Positions 1-12,368 of a stretch of 64,000 nucleotides of DNA are shown here, in pieces (position 1 is the first letter of the stretch; every line of letters begins with the position of its first letter). The notes below the pieces were generated by a model. That model searched no databases. It was not told where the DNA came from and was given only the letters and a program-made list of their open reading frames with translations. The stretch covers positions 62,001-126,000 of the forward strand of contig NZ_MVIJ01000005.1 in NCBI RefSeq assembly GCF_002086735.1, written 5' to 3'. Made by a program: the position numbers and the translations under genes. This stretch comes from Mycobacterium scrofulaceum. GTDB lineage: Bacteria; Actinomycetota; Actinomycetes; Mycobacteriales; Mycobacteriaceae.

Positions 1-1
1 C

Positions 2-1594
2 AAGACCGACCTGCGTGACCCGGGGTCCCTCGCCGGCATCAGCTACCGCGCGTTCGATCTGATGGAGGCCGGGCCCGACCGCATCGCGGAGATGCTGGCC
101 GGGTTGATGCGGCTGTTCGCGGCCGGCGTGCTGGCGCCGCTGCCGGTGAAGGCCTTCGACATCCGTTGCGCCGCGGACGCTTACCGGTTCGTCAGCCAGG
201 CCCGCCACATCGGCAAGGTCGTCCTGACCATGCCCGGCGGGCCGGCCGGGCTGGCCGGCGGCACCGCGTTGATCACCGGCGGGACCGGGATGGCCGGCTC
301 CGCGGTGGCCCGTCACCTGGTCGACCGCTACCGGGTGCCCCACGTCATGCTGGTCAGCCGCAGAGGTGAGCGGGCCGAGGGCCTGCCCGGCCTGGCGGAG
401 GAGCTGCGCGCGGCCGGCGCCGAGGTGTCGGTGGTGGCCTGCGACGTCGGCGACCCGGACGCCGTGGCGGGGCTGCTGGCGGGGGTCCCCGCGCGCTTCC
501 CGCTGCGCGGGGTGTTCCACGCGGCGGGGGTGCTCGACGACGCGGTGATCGCCTCCCTGACGCCGCAGCGCGTCGACACGGTGCTGCGCTCCAAGGCCGA
601 CGGGGCGTGGCACCTGCACGAGCTGACCCGAGGCCTGGATCTCTCGGCGTTCGTGATGTTTTCGTCGATGGCGGGCATCGTGGGCGCCCCGGGCCAGGGC
701 AACTACGCGGCCGCCAACAGCTTCCTCGACGGCCTGGCGGGGTACCGCCGCGCCCACGGGCTGCCCGGCCTGTCGGTCGCGTGGGGCATGTGGGCCGAGG
801 AGTCGGCCATGACCGGGCACCTGGGCGATCGGGACAAGGCGCGGATGAGCCGCGCCGGGCTGGCCGCCCTGTCCACCCGGCAGGCCCTCGACCTGCTCGA
901 CGCGGCGCTGCTCGCCGAGCCGCCCGTCGTCGTGGCCACCCGCCTCGACGCCGCGGCGCTGGCGCACGCCGGGGCCGCGCTGCCGCCGCTGCTGAGCCAG
1001 CTGGCCGCTCGCCCCGCCCGGCGGGTCCTCGATCCCACCGACATGGTGTCGTTGACGGGCCTGCGGGCGCGGCTGGACGGGCTGGACCCCGAGCGGCGGC
1101 GGCGCGAGCTGGTGGAGCTGGTGTGCGGCAACGCCGCCACGGTGCTGGGTCACAGCACCGCGGACGTCGACGCCGAGCAGGCCTTCGCGGACCTCGGCTT
1201 CGACTCGCTGACGGCGGTGGAACTGCGCAACCGGCTGAAAATCGCCACCGGGCTGACCCTTTCGCCGACGCTGATCTTCGATCACCCCACGCCGGCCGCC
1301 CTGGCCGAGCACCTCGACGGGCAGCTCGCCGCCGGGACCAGTGCCCGGCCGCCCGACCGCATGGCCCGCTTCGGCGACGTGGCCCGCGAATTGCAGGCGC
1401 TGCTGGACCAACCGGACTGGAGCCCCGGCGACAAGGCCCAGCTCGTCGCCCGGCTGGAAGGCCTGCTGAGCACCCTGGCCGGCCCGGCCCAACCGCCGCA
1501 CCCCGACGACCCCGGCGACCCGTTCGACGACGACATCACCACCGCCACCGAAAGCCAGCTCTTCGCGATTCTGGACGAAGAGATCGGCCCCTAG
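2..1594 (+). CDS. Type I polyketide synthase, C-terminal part (ER end-KR-ACP), 5' partial
   Basis: The frame is open from the first bases of the window, so this is the 3' end of a longer gene. The first ~70 residues are the end of an enoyl-reductase domain (ending [10 protein letters not shown]). A ketoreductase follows with the nucleotide motif [10 protein letters not shown], an LDD motif ([10 protein letters not shown], typical of B-type KR stereochemistry), SSMAG and the catalytic tyrosine in GQGNYAAAN. An ACP follows with phosphopantetheine serine in LGFDSL. The acidic tail ([12 protein letters not shown]) resembles C-terminal docking tails of mycobacterial PKSs. It matches the M. tuberculosis Pks8/Pks17 position (monomethyl-branched fatty acid synthesis). 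pks9 starts one base after the stop, so the two are co-transcribed. Confidence 0.9.
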   Translation, partial: KTDLRDPGSLAGISYRAFDLMEAGPDRIAEMLAGLMRLFAAGVLAPLPVKAFDIRCAADAYRFVSQARHIGKVVLTMPGGPAGLAGGTALITGGTGMAGSAVARHLVDRYRVPHVMLVSRRGERAEGLPGLAEELRAAGAEVSVVACDVGDPDAVAGLLAGVPARFPLRGVFHAAGVLDDAVIASLTPQRVDTVLRSKADGAWHLHELTRGLDLSAFVMFSSMAGIVGAPGQGNYAAANSFLDGLAGYRRAHGLPGLSVAWGMWAEESAMTGHLGDRDKARMSRAGLAALSTRQALDLLDAALLAEPPVVVATRLDAAALAHAGAALPPLLSQLAARPARRVLDPTDMVSLTGLRARLDGLDPERRRRELVELVCGNAATVLGHSTADVDAEQAFADLGFDSLTAVELRNRLKIATGLTLSPTLIFDHPTPAALAEHLDGQLAAGTSARPPDRMARFGDVARELQALLDQPDWSPGDKAQLVARLEGLLSTLAGPAQPPHPDDPGDPFDDDITTATESQLFAILDEEIGP

Positions 1595-1595
1595 C

Positions 1596-4645
<3,050 letters not shown>

Positions 4646-4649
<4 letters not shown>

Positions 4650-4777
4650 AATCCGCAGTCAATACAACACATGTCGAATACGTCAAACTTTTGCCCGCCC
4701 ACTCCGAAGCGCTTAAACTCCGGGAATTGGCGAAAGTCCCGTTCGGGCCGGGATGCAAGCACGAGGGTTGGGCATGA
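4646..4777 (+). CDS. Small 43-aa ORF between pks9 and pks11
   Basis: ATG 4646 overlaps the pks9 stop (ATGA), and its own TGA at 4775-4777 overlaps the pks11 ATG at 4774 (again ATGA). A strong Shine-Dalgarno (GAGGAGGGG) lies just before it. The 43-residue product is rich in Lys and Leu (core [19 protein letters not shown]) with one cysteine near the end, and has no signal peptide or membrane helix. I do not recognise a family. Seamless coupling on both sides suggests it is translated, either as a real small protein or as a ribosome bridge into pks11. Confidence 0.55.
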
Positions 4778-5835
4778 GCGTCGTCGCGGGTGTGTTCGGA
4801 GCGTTGCCACCGCATCGCTATAGCCAGGGCGAGATCACCGACCAACTCGTCGAGTTCCCCGCGCTCAAGGAGCACGAGGCGATCGTTCGCCGGCTGCACG
4901 CCGCCGCCAAGGTCAACAGCCGCCACCTCGTCCTGCCGCTCGAGCGGTACCCGTCGCTCACCGATTTCGGCGAGGCCAACGAGATCTTCATCGATCACGC
5001 CGTCGAACTCGGCTGCCAAGCGTTGCTGGGCGCGCTCGACGAGGCGGGCCTGCGGCCCCAGGACATCGACATGATCGCCACCACCACGGTCACCGGCGTC
5101 GCGGTGCCGTCGCTGGACGCGCGGATCGCCGGACGGCTCGGCCTGCGCCCGGACGTGCGCCGCATGCCGCTGTTCGGGCTGGGCTGCGCCGCGGGCGCGG
5201 CGGGGGTGGGCAGGCTGCACGACTACCTGCGCGGCGCCCCGGACGGCGTCGCGGCCCTGGTCTCGGTCGAGCTGTGCTCGCTGACCTTCCCGGCGGTCAA
5301 GCCGACCGTCTCCGGCCTGGTGGGGACCGCCATGTTCGGCGACGGCGCCGCGGCCGTGGTCGCCGCCGGCGACCGTCGCGCCGAGCGGCTGAGCCCCGGC
5401 GGGCCCGACATCGTCGACTCCCGCAGCCGCCTGTATCCCGAATCGCTGCACATCATGGCCTGGAACGTCAGCCCGGCCGGGCTGCATCTGGTGATGTCCC
5501 CGGAGCTGACGAACCTCATCGACCGCCACCTGGCCGACGACGTCAGCCGCTTCCTGGGCGCCCACGGCCTGACGAAGGACGACATCGGTGCCTGGGTGGC
5601 GCATCCCGGCGGTCCCAAGGTCATCAACGCGATCGGCGACAGCCTCGAGTTGCCGCCCGACGCCCTCGAGCTGACCTGGCGCTCGCTGGGCGAGATCGCG
5701 AACCTCTCGTCGGCGTCCGTGCTGCACATCCTGCGTGACACCATCGCCAAGCCGCCACCCGGCGGCAGCCCCGGACTGATCGTCGCGATGGGCCCGGGCT
5801 TCAGCTCGGAGCTGGTGCTGTTGCGCTGGCGCTGA
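4774..5835 (+). CDS. pks11: Type III polyketide synthase Pks11
   Basis: Chalcone/stilbene-synthase family, 353 aa from ATG 4774, the M. tuberculosis Pks11 length. The Cys-His-Asn triad is visible: C138 (FGLGCAAGA), H277 (WVAHPGGP) and N310 (IANLSSAS). The family condenses a long-chain acyl-CoA starter with malonyl/methylmalonyl-CoA to alkylpyrones. An in-frame ATG at 4753 exists, but 4774 matches the family N-terminus ([18 protein letters not shown]) and couples by ATGA to the upstream small ORF. Last gene of the PKS operon; it converges on the ABC-F gene 9 bases downstream. Confidence 0.94.
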   Translation: MSVVAGVFGALPPHRYSQGEITDQLVEFPALKEHEAIVRRLHAAAKVNSRHLVLPLERYPSLTDFGEANEIFIDHAVELGCQALLGALDEAGLRPQDIDMIATTTVTGVAVPSLDARIAGRLGLRPDVRRMPLFGLGCAAGAAGVGRLHDYLRGAPDGVAALVSVELCSLTFPAVKPTVSGLVGTAMFGDGAAAVVAAGDRRAERLSPGGPDIVDSRSRLYPESLHIMAWNVSPAGLHLVMSPELTNLIDRHLADDVSRFLGAHGLTKDDIGAWVAHPGGPKVINAIGDSLELPPDALELTWRSLGEIANLSSASVLHILRDTIAKPPPGGSPGLIVAMGPGFSSELVLLRWR

Positions 5836-5844
5836 GCCGGCCCC

Positions 5845-7629
5845 TCATTCCAGCGCCTCCGACAATTGCAGCCAGCGACCCTCGTTTGAGGCGACCTCCT
5901 CTTCGAGCTCGCGCAACTCCTGGGTGAGTCGTGTGATCCCGACATGGTCGGACTGGTCGTGCCCGGCCAGTTCGCGGTGTTTGTCGGCGATCCGATCGGC
6001 CAGGCGCGCGAGCTGGCGGTCGACACCCGCCAGCTCCTTCTCCGCCGCCCGCCGCCGCGCCCCCGACATCCCCGCGGCCTCGGGGCGTGCCGGCGGGCCG
6101 GACGCGGGGGCCTCCGCGCCGGCCTCGCGGTTGGCCGCCAGCCGCAGGTACTCGTCGACGCCGCCGGGCAGGTGCCGCAACCGGCCGTCGAGGATCGCGT
6201 GCTGCTGGTCGGTGATTCGCTCGAGCAGGTAGCGGTCGTGGGAGACGACGATCAGGGTGCCCGGCCAGGAGTCGAGCAGGTCCTCCATGGCGGTCAGCAT
6301 GTCGGTGTCGACGTCGTTGGTCGGCTCGTCCAGGAGCAACACGTTGGGCTCGGACAGCAGCGTGAGCATCAGCTGCAAGCGCCGTCGCTGCCCGCCGGAC
6401 AGCTCGCCGACGCGCGCGGAGAGCTGGCCACGACCGAACCCCAGCCGCTCCAGCAGCTGGGCGGGCGTCACCTCGCGGCCCTCGACCTGGTACCCGCCGG
6501 GCAGCCTGCCCAGCACGTCGGCGATGCGGTCGCCGGCGAGGCCGGCCAGGGCGTCGCCCTGCTGGTCGAGCACCGCGAGCGCAACGGTCTTGCCGCGCTT
6601 GACCCGCCCGGTGTCCGGCGCGATGGTTCCGGCGATCAACCCCAGCAGCGTCGACTTTCCGGCCCCGTTGGCACCGACGATGCCGGTGCGCTCGCCCGGC
6701 GCGATCCGCCACTCGACGTCGCGCAGCACCGGGCGGCCGTCAAACGCGACCGACACGTCGAGCAGGTCGATGACGTCCTTGCCGAGCCGGGCGGTCGCCA
6801 GCTTGGCGAGTTCGACGGTGTTCCGCAGCGGCGGCACGTCGGCGATCAGCTGGTTGGCGGCCTCGATGCGGAACTTCGGCTTCGAGGTGCGCGCCGGCGC
6901 GCCGCGTCGCAGCCAGGCCAGCTCCTTGCGCATCAGGTTCTGCCGCTTGGCCTCGCTGGCGGCGGCCATCCGGTCCCGCTCGACGCGCTGCAGCACATAG
7001 GCCGCGTAACCGCCCTCGAACGGCTCCACGATCCCGTCGTGCACCTCCCACGTCGTGGTGGCCACCTCGTCGAGAAACCAGCGGTCGTGCGTCACCAGCA
7101 GCAGTCCGCCGGTGTTGCGCGCCCAGCGTTGCTTCAGGTGCTCGGCCAGCCAGGTGATGCCCTCGATGTCCAGGTGGTTGGTCGGCTCGTCGAGCGCGAT
7201 CACGTCCCACTCGCCGACCAGCAACCGGGCCAGCTGGACGCGCCGGCGCTGGCCGCCGCTGAGCGTGGCTATCGTTGCTTCCCAACCGATGTCGGACACC
7301 AGCCCGGCGACCACGTCCCGCACCCGCGCGTCGCGTGCCCACTGGTGTTCGGCCGCCTCGCCGACCAGGGTCCAGCCCACGGTGCGGTCGGGCTCCAGGG
7401 TGTCCGCCTGGCTCAGCGCGCCGACCCGCAGGCCGCCGCGGCGGGTGACGCGGCCGGAGTCCGGCCGCAGCTGGCCGGTCAGCAGCCGCAGCAGGCTGGA
7501 CTTGCCGTCGCCGTTGCGCCCCACGATCCCGATGCGCGCGCCGTCGTTCACGCCGAGCGTGACCGATTCGAATACCAGCTGGGTCGGATACTCGAGGCGG
7601 ACGGCCTCGGCTCCCAATAGGTGCGCCAC
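5845..7629 (-). CDS. ABC-F family ATPase, intact form of Rv1668c/Rv1667c
   Basis: 594 aa with two ABC domains and no membrane segment. Domain 1 has Walker A GRNGDGKSS, signature LSGGQRRR and Walker B VIALDEPTNH. Domain 2 has GANGAGKST, LSGGQRRR and VLLLDEPTND. A charged linker (ERDRMAAASEAKRQ) joins them and the tail is coiled-coil-like (ITRLTQELRELEEEV). ABC-F proteins act on the ribosome E site and some confer antibiotic protection; they are not transporters despite old macrolide-transporter annotations. In M. tuberculosis the genes at this place are annotated as two halves, whereas here it is one reading frame. The PAS-ANTAR gene lies 19 bases upstream on the same strand. Confidence 0.9.
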   Translation of the reverse strand: MAHLLGAEAVRLEYPTQLVFESVTLGVNDGARIGIVGRNGDGKSSLLRLLTGQLRPDSGRVTRRGGLRVGALSQADTLEPDRTVGWTLVGEAAEHQWARDARVRDVVAGLVSDIGWEATIATLSGGQRRRVQLARLLVGEWDVIALDEPTNHLDIEGITWLAEHLKQRWARNTGGLLLVTHDRWFLDEVATTTWEVHDGIVEPFEGGYAAYVLQRVERDRMAAASEAKRQNLMRKELAWLRRGAPARTSKPKFRIEAANQLIADVPPLRNTVELAKLATARLGKDVIDLLDVSVAFDGRPVLRDVEWRIAPGERTGIVGANGAGKSTLLGLIAGTIAPDTGRVKRGKTVALAVLDQQGDALAGLAGDRIADVLGRLPGGYQVEGREVTPAQLLERLGFGRGQLSARVGELSGGQRRRLQLMLTLLSEPNVLLLDEPTNDVDTDMLTAMEDLLDSWPGTLIVVSHDRYLLERITDQQHAILDGRLRHLPGGVDEYLRLAANREAGAEAPASGPPARPEAAGMSGARRRAAEKELAGVDRQLARLADRIADKHRELAGHDQSDHVGITRLTQELRELEEEVASNEGRWLQLSEALE

Positions 7630-7648
7630 TGGCCCGACCCTACTGCCG

Positions 7649-8371
7649 CTATTCCAGGTTCAGCAGCGCCCGGTCGACTTCGCTTCGAGTGTCCGCCGAC
7701 GCCTTGCTGGCCACCGCGTCCAGGAAGCGGCCGGCGAGGTCGCGCAGCTTCAGGTTGGTTTCCTGGGAGCGCCACACCAGGATGTCGAACGCCCGCCTTG
7801 CGGAGATCCCGTAGGCGGCCATCAGGACGCCCTTCGCCTGCTCGATCGTCGCGCGCGCGTCGGCGGCCGCCGACAGCACATTCTTGATGTCGGACTCCAG
7901 CGAGTCGGTGACGTCGACGTAGAAGCCGGACGTGCCGATCAGCTCTCCGTCGTCGTCGAGCATCCGGTCGCCCACGACGACCACGCACCGGGTGCGCCCG
8001 GCCGTGTCGATGATGCGATGCCGGCTGCTGAACGGCTTGCCCCGCAGGATCTGATCCAGGACGGCCGCCACGTGTTCGCGGTCTTCGGGATGCTTGTGTT
8101 GGAGCAGCAGGCCGGTGCTCGGCCGCACTTCTCCCGGCCGGTAGCCGTGCATGCGGGCGACGGCGTCCGACCACTCCCAGCGCTCGCTTTCCATGAAGAA
8201 CTGGAACCTGCCGACCTTCTGCGGGTCGCCGAGACCGAGGACGAGGTCGACCGCGCTGCGCTCCTCCTCCTCGACGTCGGACATCATCGCCTCGGACGCC
8301 TCCGGCGAACCGTCCCGCGCGGAGTCCCCACCGCGTCGTCGCAAAGCCTCGTTTTCAGAGTTCACGGTCAT
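7649..8371 (-). CDS. PAS-ANTAR domain regulator (RNA-binding antiterminator)
   Basis: 240 aa from ATG 8371, chosen because GAAGGA lies 9 bases upstream; an ATG at 8443 in frame is less likely. Residues ~40-150 form a PAS sensor (FFMESERWEWSDAVARMHGY, FYVDVTDS). The C-terminus is an ANTAR domain (ARATIEQAKGVLMAAYGISARRAF), which in other proteins binds paired RNA hairpins to block termination. It follows the sugar-oxidation operon by 75 bases on the same strand and may sense a signal for it (inference). No cognate hairpin pair was identified. Confidence 0.85.
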   Translation of the reverse strand: MTVNSENEALRRRGGDSARDGSPEASEAMMSDVEEEERSAVDLVLGLGDPQKVGRFQFFMESERWEWSDAVARMHGYRPGEVRPSTGLLLQHKHPEDREHVAAVLDQILRGKPFSSRHRIIDTAGRTRCVVVVGDRMLDDDGELIGTSGFYVDVTDSLESDIKNVLSAAADARATIEQAKGVLMAAYGISARRAFDILVWRSQETNLKLRDLAGRFLDAVASKASADTRSEVDRALLNLE

Positions 8372-8446
8372 CGCGCGCTGTCCTTCAGATCCGTAACTAT
8401 TTCCTCCGCATACCAATGCCCACTTTCGCGCGAATCCATTCACGGC

Positions 8447-9553
8447 TCAGGATTTCCGGTAGCGCTCCGCGTCCGCCGCTTTGAGCTCGAGGCCCAGGCC
8501 CGGCCGGTGCTGATCCGGACGCAACGCGCCGCCCTCGGGCGAAAGGGCGCCGTCGAACAGCATGTGCTCGATGCGGTGATGATCGTGGAAGTACTCCAGG
8601 TGCCGCAGGTTGGGGATGGCGGTCGCCACGTGGGCGTGCAGGTTCGGCGCGCAGTGACCGGAAACGTCGACGTTGTTGGCGGCGGCCACGGCGGCGGCCC
8701 GCAGCCAGTCGGTGATCCCGCCGCAGCGGGTGACGTCGACCTGCAGGCAGTCGACCGCCCCGGCGGCGAGCATCCGGTTGAAGTAGGCCAGGTCGTAGCC
8801 GTACTCGCCGGCGGTGACGTCCGGCGTCACCTGGTCGCGGACCTCGTGCAGCCCGGCGAGGTCGTCCGACGAGACCGGTTCTTCGAACCACGTGACGTCA
8901 TGATCGGCCATGGCATGCGCCACCCGGATCGCCTGTTTGCGCCCGTAGGCGCCGTTGGCGTCGACGTAGAGTTCGACGTCGGGCCCGATTACCCTGCGCG
9001 ACAGCGCGATTCGATCGAGGTCGCGGCGTTCGTCGGAGCCCCACGATTCACCGATCTTGATCTTGACACGCGGGATCTTCCACTCGTCCACCCAGCGTTC
9101 GAGTTGGGTGCGGGTCTGGCGCTCGTCGTAGGTGGTGAAGCCGCCGCTGCCGTAGATCGGTACCGCGTCGTGCGCCATGCCCAGCAACCGGCACACCGGT
9201 AGGCCCAGCAGCTTGCCCTTGAGATCCCACAGCGCGGTGTCCACCGCCGAGATGGCGCAGGACACCAGCCCCGGTCTTCCGTTGTTGCGCATCGCCCGGA
9301 CCATCCCCTGCCACCGCGCGGTGATGTCCAGCGCGCGGTGCCCGGTGAGCGTGCCGGCGAGCTTGCCGGTGATCAACTGCGCGCAGGCGCCGTCGGCGTA
9401 GGTGTAGCCGATCCCGCGCCGCCCGCCGCCGCTGACCTCGGCCAGCACCATCGTGGTCGACGACCAGGGCAGCGTGCCATCGGCTTCCGGTGCGTCGGTG
9501 GGGATTTCGTAGACCTGCGCGGTGACGTCGTCGATGGGTGCGTCGACGCTCAT
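8447..9553 (-). CDS. Enolase-superfamily sugar acid dehydratase/cycloisomerase-like protein (MR/MLE family)
   Basis: 368 aa from ATG 9553, which overlaps the SDR stop (ATGA). The barrel carries a KxK motif (RVKIKIG), metal ligands in [14 protein letters not shown] and GEYGYD, and a histidine in [11 protein letters not shown], the layout of the mandelate racemase/muconate-lactonizing group. Such enzymes abstract the alpha proton of a carboxylate, often dehydrating aldonic acids or isomerising lactones. Position at the end of an oxidation operon (GH15, GMC oxidase, SDR) suggests a sugar acid substrate; the exact substrate cannot be read from sequence. Confidence 0.88.
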   Translation of the reverse strand: MSVDAPIDDVTAQVYEIPTDAPEADGTLPWSSTTMVLAEVSGGGRRGIGYTYADGACAQLITGKLAGTLTGHRALDITARWQGMVRAMRNNGRPGLVSCAISAVDTALWDLKGKLLGLPVCRLLGMAHDAVPIYGSGGFTTYDERQTRTQLERWVDEWKIPRVKIKIGESWGSDERRDLDRIALSRRVIGPDVELYVDANGAYGRKQAIRVAHAMADHDVTWFEEPVSSDDLAGLHEVRDQVTPDVTAGEYGYDLAYFNRMLAAGAVDCLQVDVTRCGGITDWLRAAAVAAANNVDVSGHCAPNLHAHVATAIPNLRHLEYFHDHHRIEHMLFDGALSPEGGALRPDQHRPGLGLELKAADAERYRKS

Positions 9554-10557
9554 CGTGCCCACCGGCGCGCGGCGAGCCACGCGCCCAGCCCCGCGGCGCC
9601 GAGCGCGCCGGTGCCGCTGACGACCGGGTGCTGCGACGCCCACAGTTGCGGGCTCAGCGTGTGGGATTCGTCGTCGAAGCCGCCGTGCGCGCCGTGGTCG
9701 CTGCCGGCCTCCTGGTCGAGCGGGTGCCACAGGTTGTGCGGCCGTCCCGGGCTGACGTGCTCCCCGGTCTGCTGCGAGTCGTATCCGGTGCGGCCCAAGT
9801 AGCGGTCCAGCAGCGGCGCGACGAACTTCTGCGCCAGCAGCGTCACCATGGTGCTGTCGCCGACCCAATATTGTTTGCGCTCGGGATGATCGGCGGCATA
9901 CACGACGCCGCGGGCGGCGACCTCCGGCTGGTAGATCGGCGGTACGGGTTGGGGATGGCGCGGCAGCCGGGACAGCACCCAGGAGAACTGCGGCGTGTTC
10001 ACCGCGGGCATCTGGGCGACGGTGATCCGCACGTTCGAATGCTCGTGCAGCAGCTCGCAACGCACCGACTCGGTGAAGCCGTTGATCGCGTGCTTGGCGC
10101 CGCAGTAGGCGGACTGCAGCGGGATGGATCGCTGGCTGAGCGCGGAACCGACCTGCACGATGGTGCCGCGGTCGCGCGGCCGCATCTTGGCCAGCGCCGC
10201 CATGGTGCCGTGCACGTACCCGAGGTAGGAGACCTCGGTCACGCGCTTGAACTCCTCGGCGCTGATCTCGCTGAACGGTGCGAACACCGAAGTGAACGCG
10301 ACGTTCACCCAGACGTCTATGGGGCCGAACGTCGCCTCGGTCTCGTCGGCGGCGGCGACGACGGCCTCGTGGTCGGCCACGTCGGTGGGGATGGTCAGCG
10401 CCTTGCCACCGCCGGATTCGACGTCACGGGCCGCGCCGTCCAGGCCGGCGGCCCCGCGGGCGAGCAGGGCCACGTTCGCCCCGCGCTGCCCGAACAGTTG
10501 GGCGGTGGCGCGGCCGATGCCGGCGCTGGCTCCGGTGATTACCACTGTCTGCGTCAT
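9550..10557 (-). CDS. SDR-family oxidoreductase with C-terminal membrane-anchor-like tail
   Basis: 335 aa from ATG 10557, with AGGAG 8 bases upstream. Classical short-chain dehydrogenase: cofactor motif TGASAGIG, active-site serine region QVGSALSQ and YCGAKHA (YxxxK). The C-terminal ~70 residues extend past the usual fold and end in a short hydrophobic stretch ([17 protein letters not shown]) that may associate with the membrane. It is translationally coupled to the enolase-like gene and lies 20 bases after the GH15 gene. Substrate unknown. Confidence 0.88.
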   Translation of the reverse strand: MTQTVVITGASAGIGRATAQLFGQRGANVALLARGAAGLDGAARDVESGGGKALTIPTDVADHEAVVAAADETEATFGPIDVWVNVAFTSVFAPFSEISAEEFKRVTEVSYLGYVHGTMAALAKMRPRDRGTIVQVGSALSQRSIPLQSAYCGAKHAINGFTESVRCELLHEHSNVRITVAQMPAVNTPQFSWVLSRLPRHPQPVPPIYQPEVAARGVVYAADHPERKQYWVGDSTMVTLLAQKFVAPLLDRYLGRTGYDSQQTGEHVSPGRPHNLWHPLDQEAGSDHGAHGGFDDESHTLSPQLWASQHPVVSGTGALGAAGLGAWLAARRWAR

Positions 10558-10577
10558 CGCGGCTATCTCCTTTCGTT

Positions 10578-12368
10578 TCAGCAGTGATGGGCGTCGTCGG
10601 CGAGGGTGGCCGTGCATTCCAGCATCAGCGCGTGTGTGAAGGCCTGCGGCAGGTTGCCGCGGAGCTGGCGCTGCCTGATGTCGTATTCCTCGCAGAACAG
10701 TCCGGGCGGTCCGCACGCCGCGCGGTTGCGTTCGAACCAGCGCATCGCGCAATGGGCATGTCCGAGTTGGTGTTCGGCGAGCGCCATCATGAATCCGCAA
10801 AGCAGGAAGGCCCCCTCGGCGTCGCCGAGGTCGCGCTCGTCGTGCCGGAAGCGGTAGACGAACCCGTCGTGGCAGAGCTGATCGCGGACGGCGTCCAACG
10901 TGGCCCGGGTGCGCGGATCGTCGACGGGTAGGGCCCCGCGCACGGGCGCCAGCAGCAGCGACGCGTCGACCCCGGTCAGCCGCGGGCTGCGTTGCCAGTA
11001 GCCGCCCTGCGGGTGCAGGCTGCTGGCGGCGGTGTCGGCCAGGATGGTGTCGGCCAGCGACGCGCAGGCGGTGATCTCTGGGCCACCGCCGGCAACCTTG
11101 GCGATGGCCCGCAGCCCGGCCACACACGCCAGGCGGGACTGCGTCCAGTGTTCGTTGTCGATCTCCCAGATCCCCGCATCCGGCTCGCGCCAACGCTTTT
11201 CGATCGCGCCGATGGCGGCCTGCGCGGCGCGCCACCCTTCGACGTCCAGCCGGCCGACGTTGCCTGCCCACGCCAGCAGCTGCAGCGCCTCGCCGAAGAC
11301 GTCGAGCTGGAATTGCTGGTTGACCCAGTTGCCCACCTTGTCGGTGCCCCCGGGGTAGCCGGGCAGGTCGAGGGTTTCCTCGCTGGGCACGCTGGCGCCG
11401 GTGATGGTGTAGGCGGGCTTGAGGTCGGGGCCGTGTTCGAGCAGCCGGGCGCCGACGAATTCGACCGCGCGGTCCAGCAATTCGTTCGCGCCGACGGTGG
11501 CGGCGGCGATGCCTGCGTACACCTGGTCGCGGATCCACGCGTAGCGGTAGTCGTAGTTCTGGTTGGTGTGCGCGCGCTCGGGCAGGCTCATCGTGGCGGC
11601 GGCGACCATGCCGCCGCCGCTGCTGGTCAGGCCGCGCAGCACCGCGTAGGAGTGCCGCGCGTCGCGGGGCGCGATGGTGCCGTTGAGCTCGGGCATGCTG
11701 CGGTGCCAGGAGGCTTCCGTTGCGTCCCAGGTGATGTCGGGATCGGGCGGTTGGCCGGGGAGTCCGCGTTCGGAGAGCTCCAGCACGAAGTCGTGCTGAC
11801 CGCCCTCGTCGACGGTGACCTCACAGGTGAGCAGGTCACCGTGTCCGTGCGCCGATTTGACGACGCGCGCGTCGCAGCCGCCGCGCCACCGCCACCGCAA
11901 CCGCCCCGATTTGCCGGTCCATATTCCGTCGTCGAAATTCAGGTCGCCCGCGCCGTGCCGGCCGAACGCGGCGCTCGGCTGCAGCAGCACCCGCACCCGC
12001 GCGGTCCCGCGGCAGCCCATGAGGCGGCGCAGCAGCACCACGCGGTCGGGGTCACCGGGGAAGGCCAGCGCCTCGCGACATTCGATGATGCCGTCGCGGG
12101 TGATCCACCGGTCGCGCCAGATCAGGCTGCCCGGCTCGTAGAATCCGCCCCACACGTGCCGCACGTCGGTCGGAGTGATCGCGTACACCCCGTCGCCCCC
12201 GATGAGATTCGAGAACACGGCGTCGGAATCCCACCGCGGCGCGCACATCCACGCGACGTCGCCCTGCGGCCCGATCAGCGCGCCCCGCTCGCCGTCGGCG
12301 AGCAGCGCGTACTCGCGCAGCACCCGGGGCGAGAACGTGGCGTCGAGGTCGATCCTGCGGTCAGCCAC
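10578..12368 (-). CDS. Glycoside hydrolase family 15 protein (glucoamylase/trehalase-like)
   Basis: 596 aa, GTG start at 12368 overlapping the end of the GMC gene by 8 bases. The N-terminal beta-sandwich ([22 protein letters not shown]) and the (alpha/alpha)6 part with [16 protein letters not shown] and [10 protein letters not shown] are typical of cytosolic GH15 proteins, a family that includes mycobacterial trehalases and glucoamylases. No signal peptide, so it would act inside the cell. Within this operon it could release glucose for the adjacent oxidoreductases (inference). Confidence 0.87.
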   Translation of the reverse strand: MADRRIDLDATFSPRVLREYALLADGERGALIGPQGDVAWMCAPRWDSDAVFSNLIGGDGVYAITPTDVRHVWGGFYEPGSLIWRDRWITRDGIIECREALAFPGDPDRVVLLRRLMGCRGTARVRVLLQPSAAFGRHGAGDLNFDDGIWTGKSGRLRWRWRGGCDARVVKSAHGHGDLLTCEVTVDEGGQHDFVLELSERGLPGQPPDPDITWDATEASWHRSMPELNGTIAPRDARHSYAVLRGLTSSGGGMVAAATMSLPERAHTNQNYDYRYAWIRDQVYAGIAAATVGANELLDRAVEFVGARLLEHGPDLKPAYTITGASVPSEETLDLPGYPGGTDKVGNWVNQQFQLDVFGEALQLLAWAGNVGRLDVEGWRAAQAAIGAIEKRWREPDAGIWEIDNEHWTQSRLACVAGLRAIAKVAGGGPEITACASLADTILADTAASSLHPQGGYWQRSPRLTGVDASLLLAPVRGALPVDDPRTRATLDAVRDQLCHDGFVYRFRHDERDLGDAEGAFLLCGFMMALAEHQLGHAHCAMRWFERNRAACGPPGLFCEEYDIRQRQLRGNLPQAFTHALMLECTATLADDAHHC

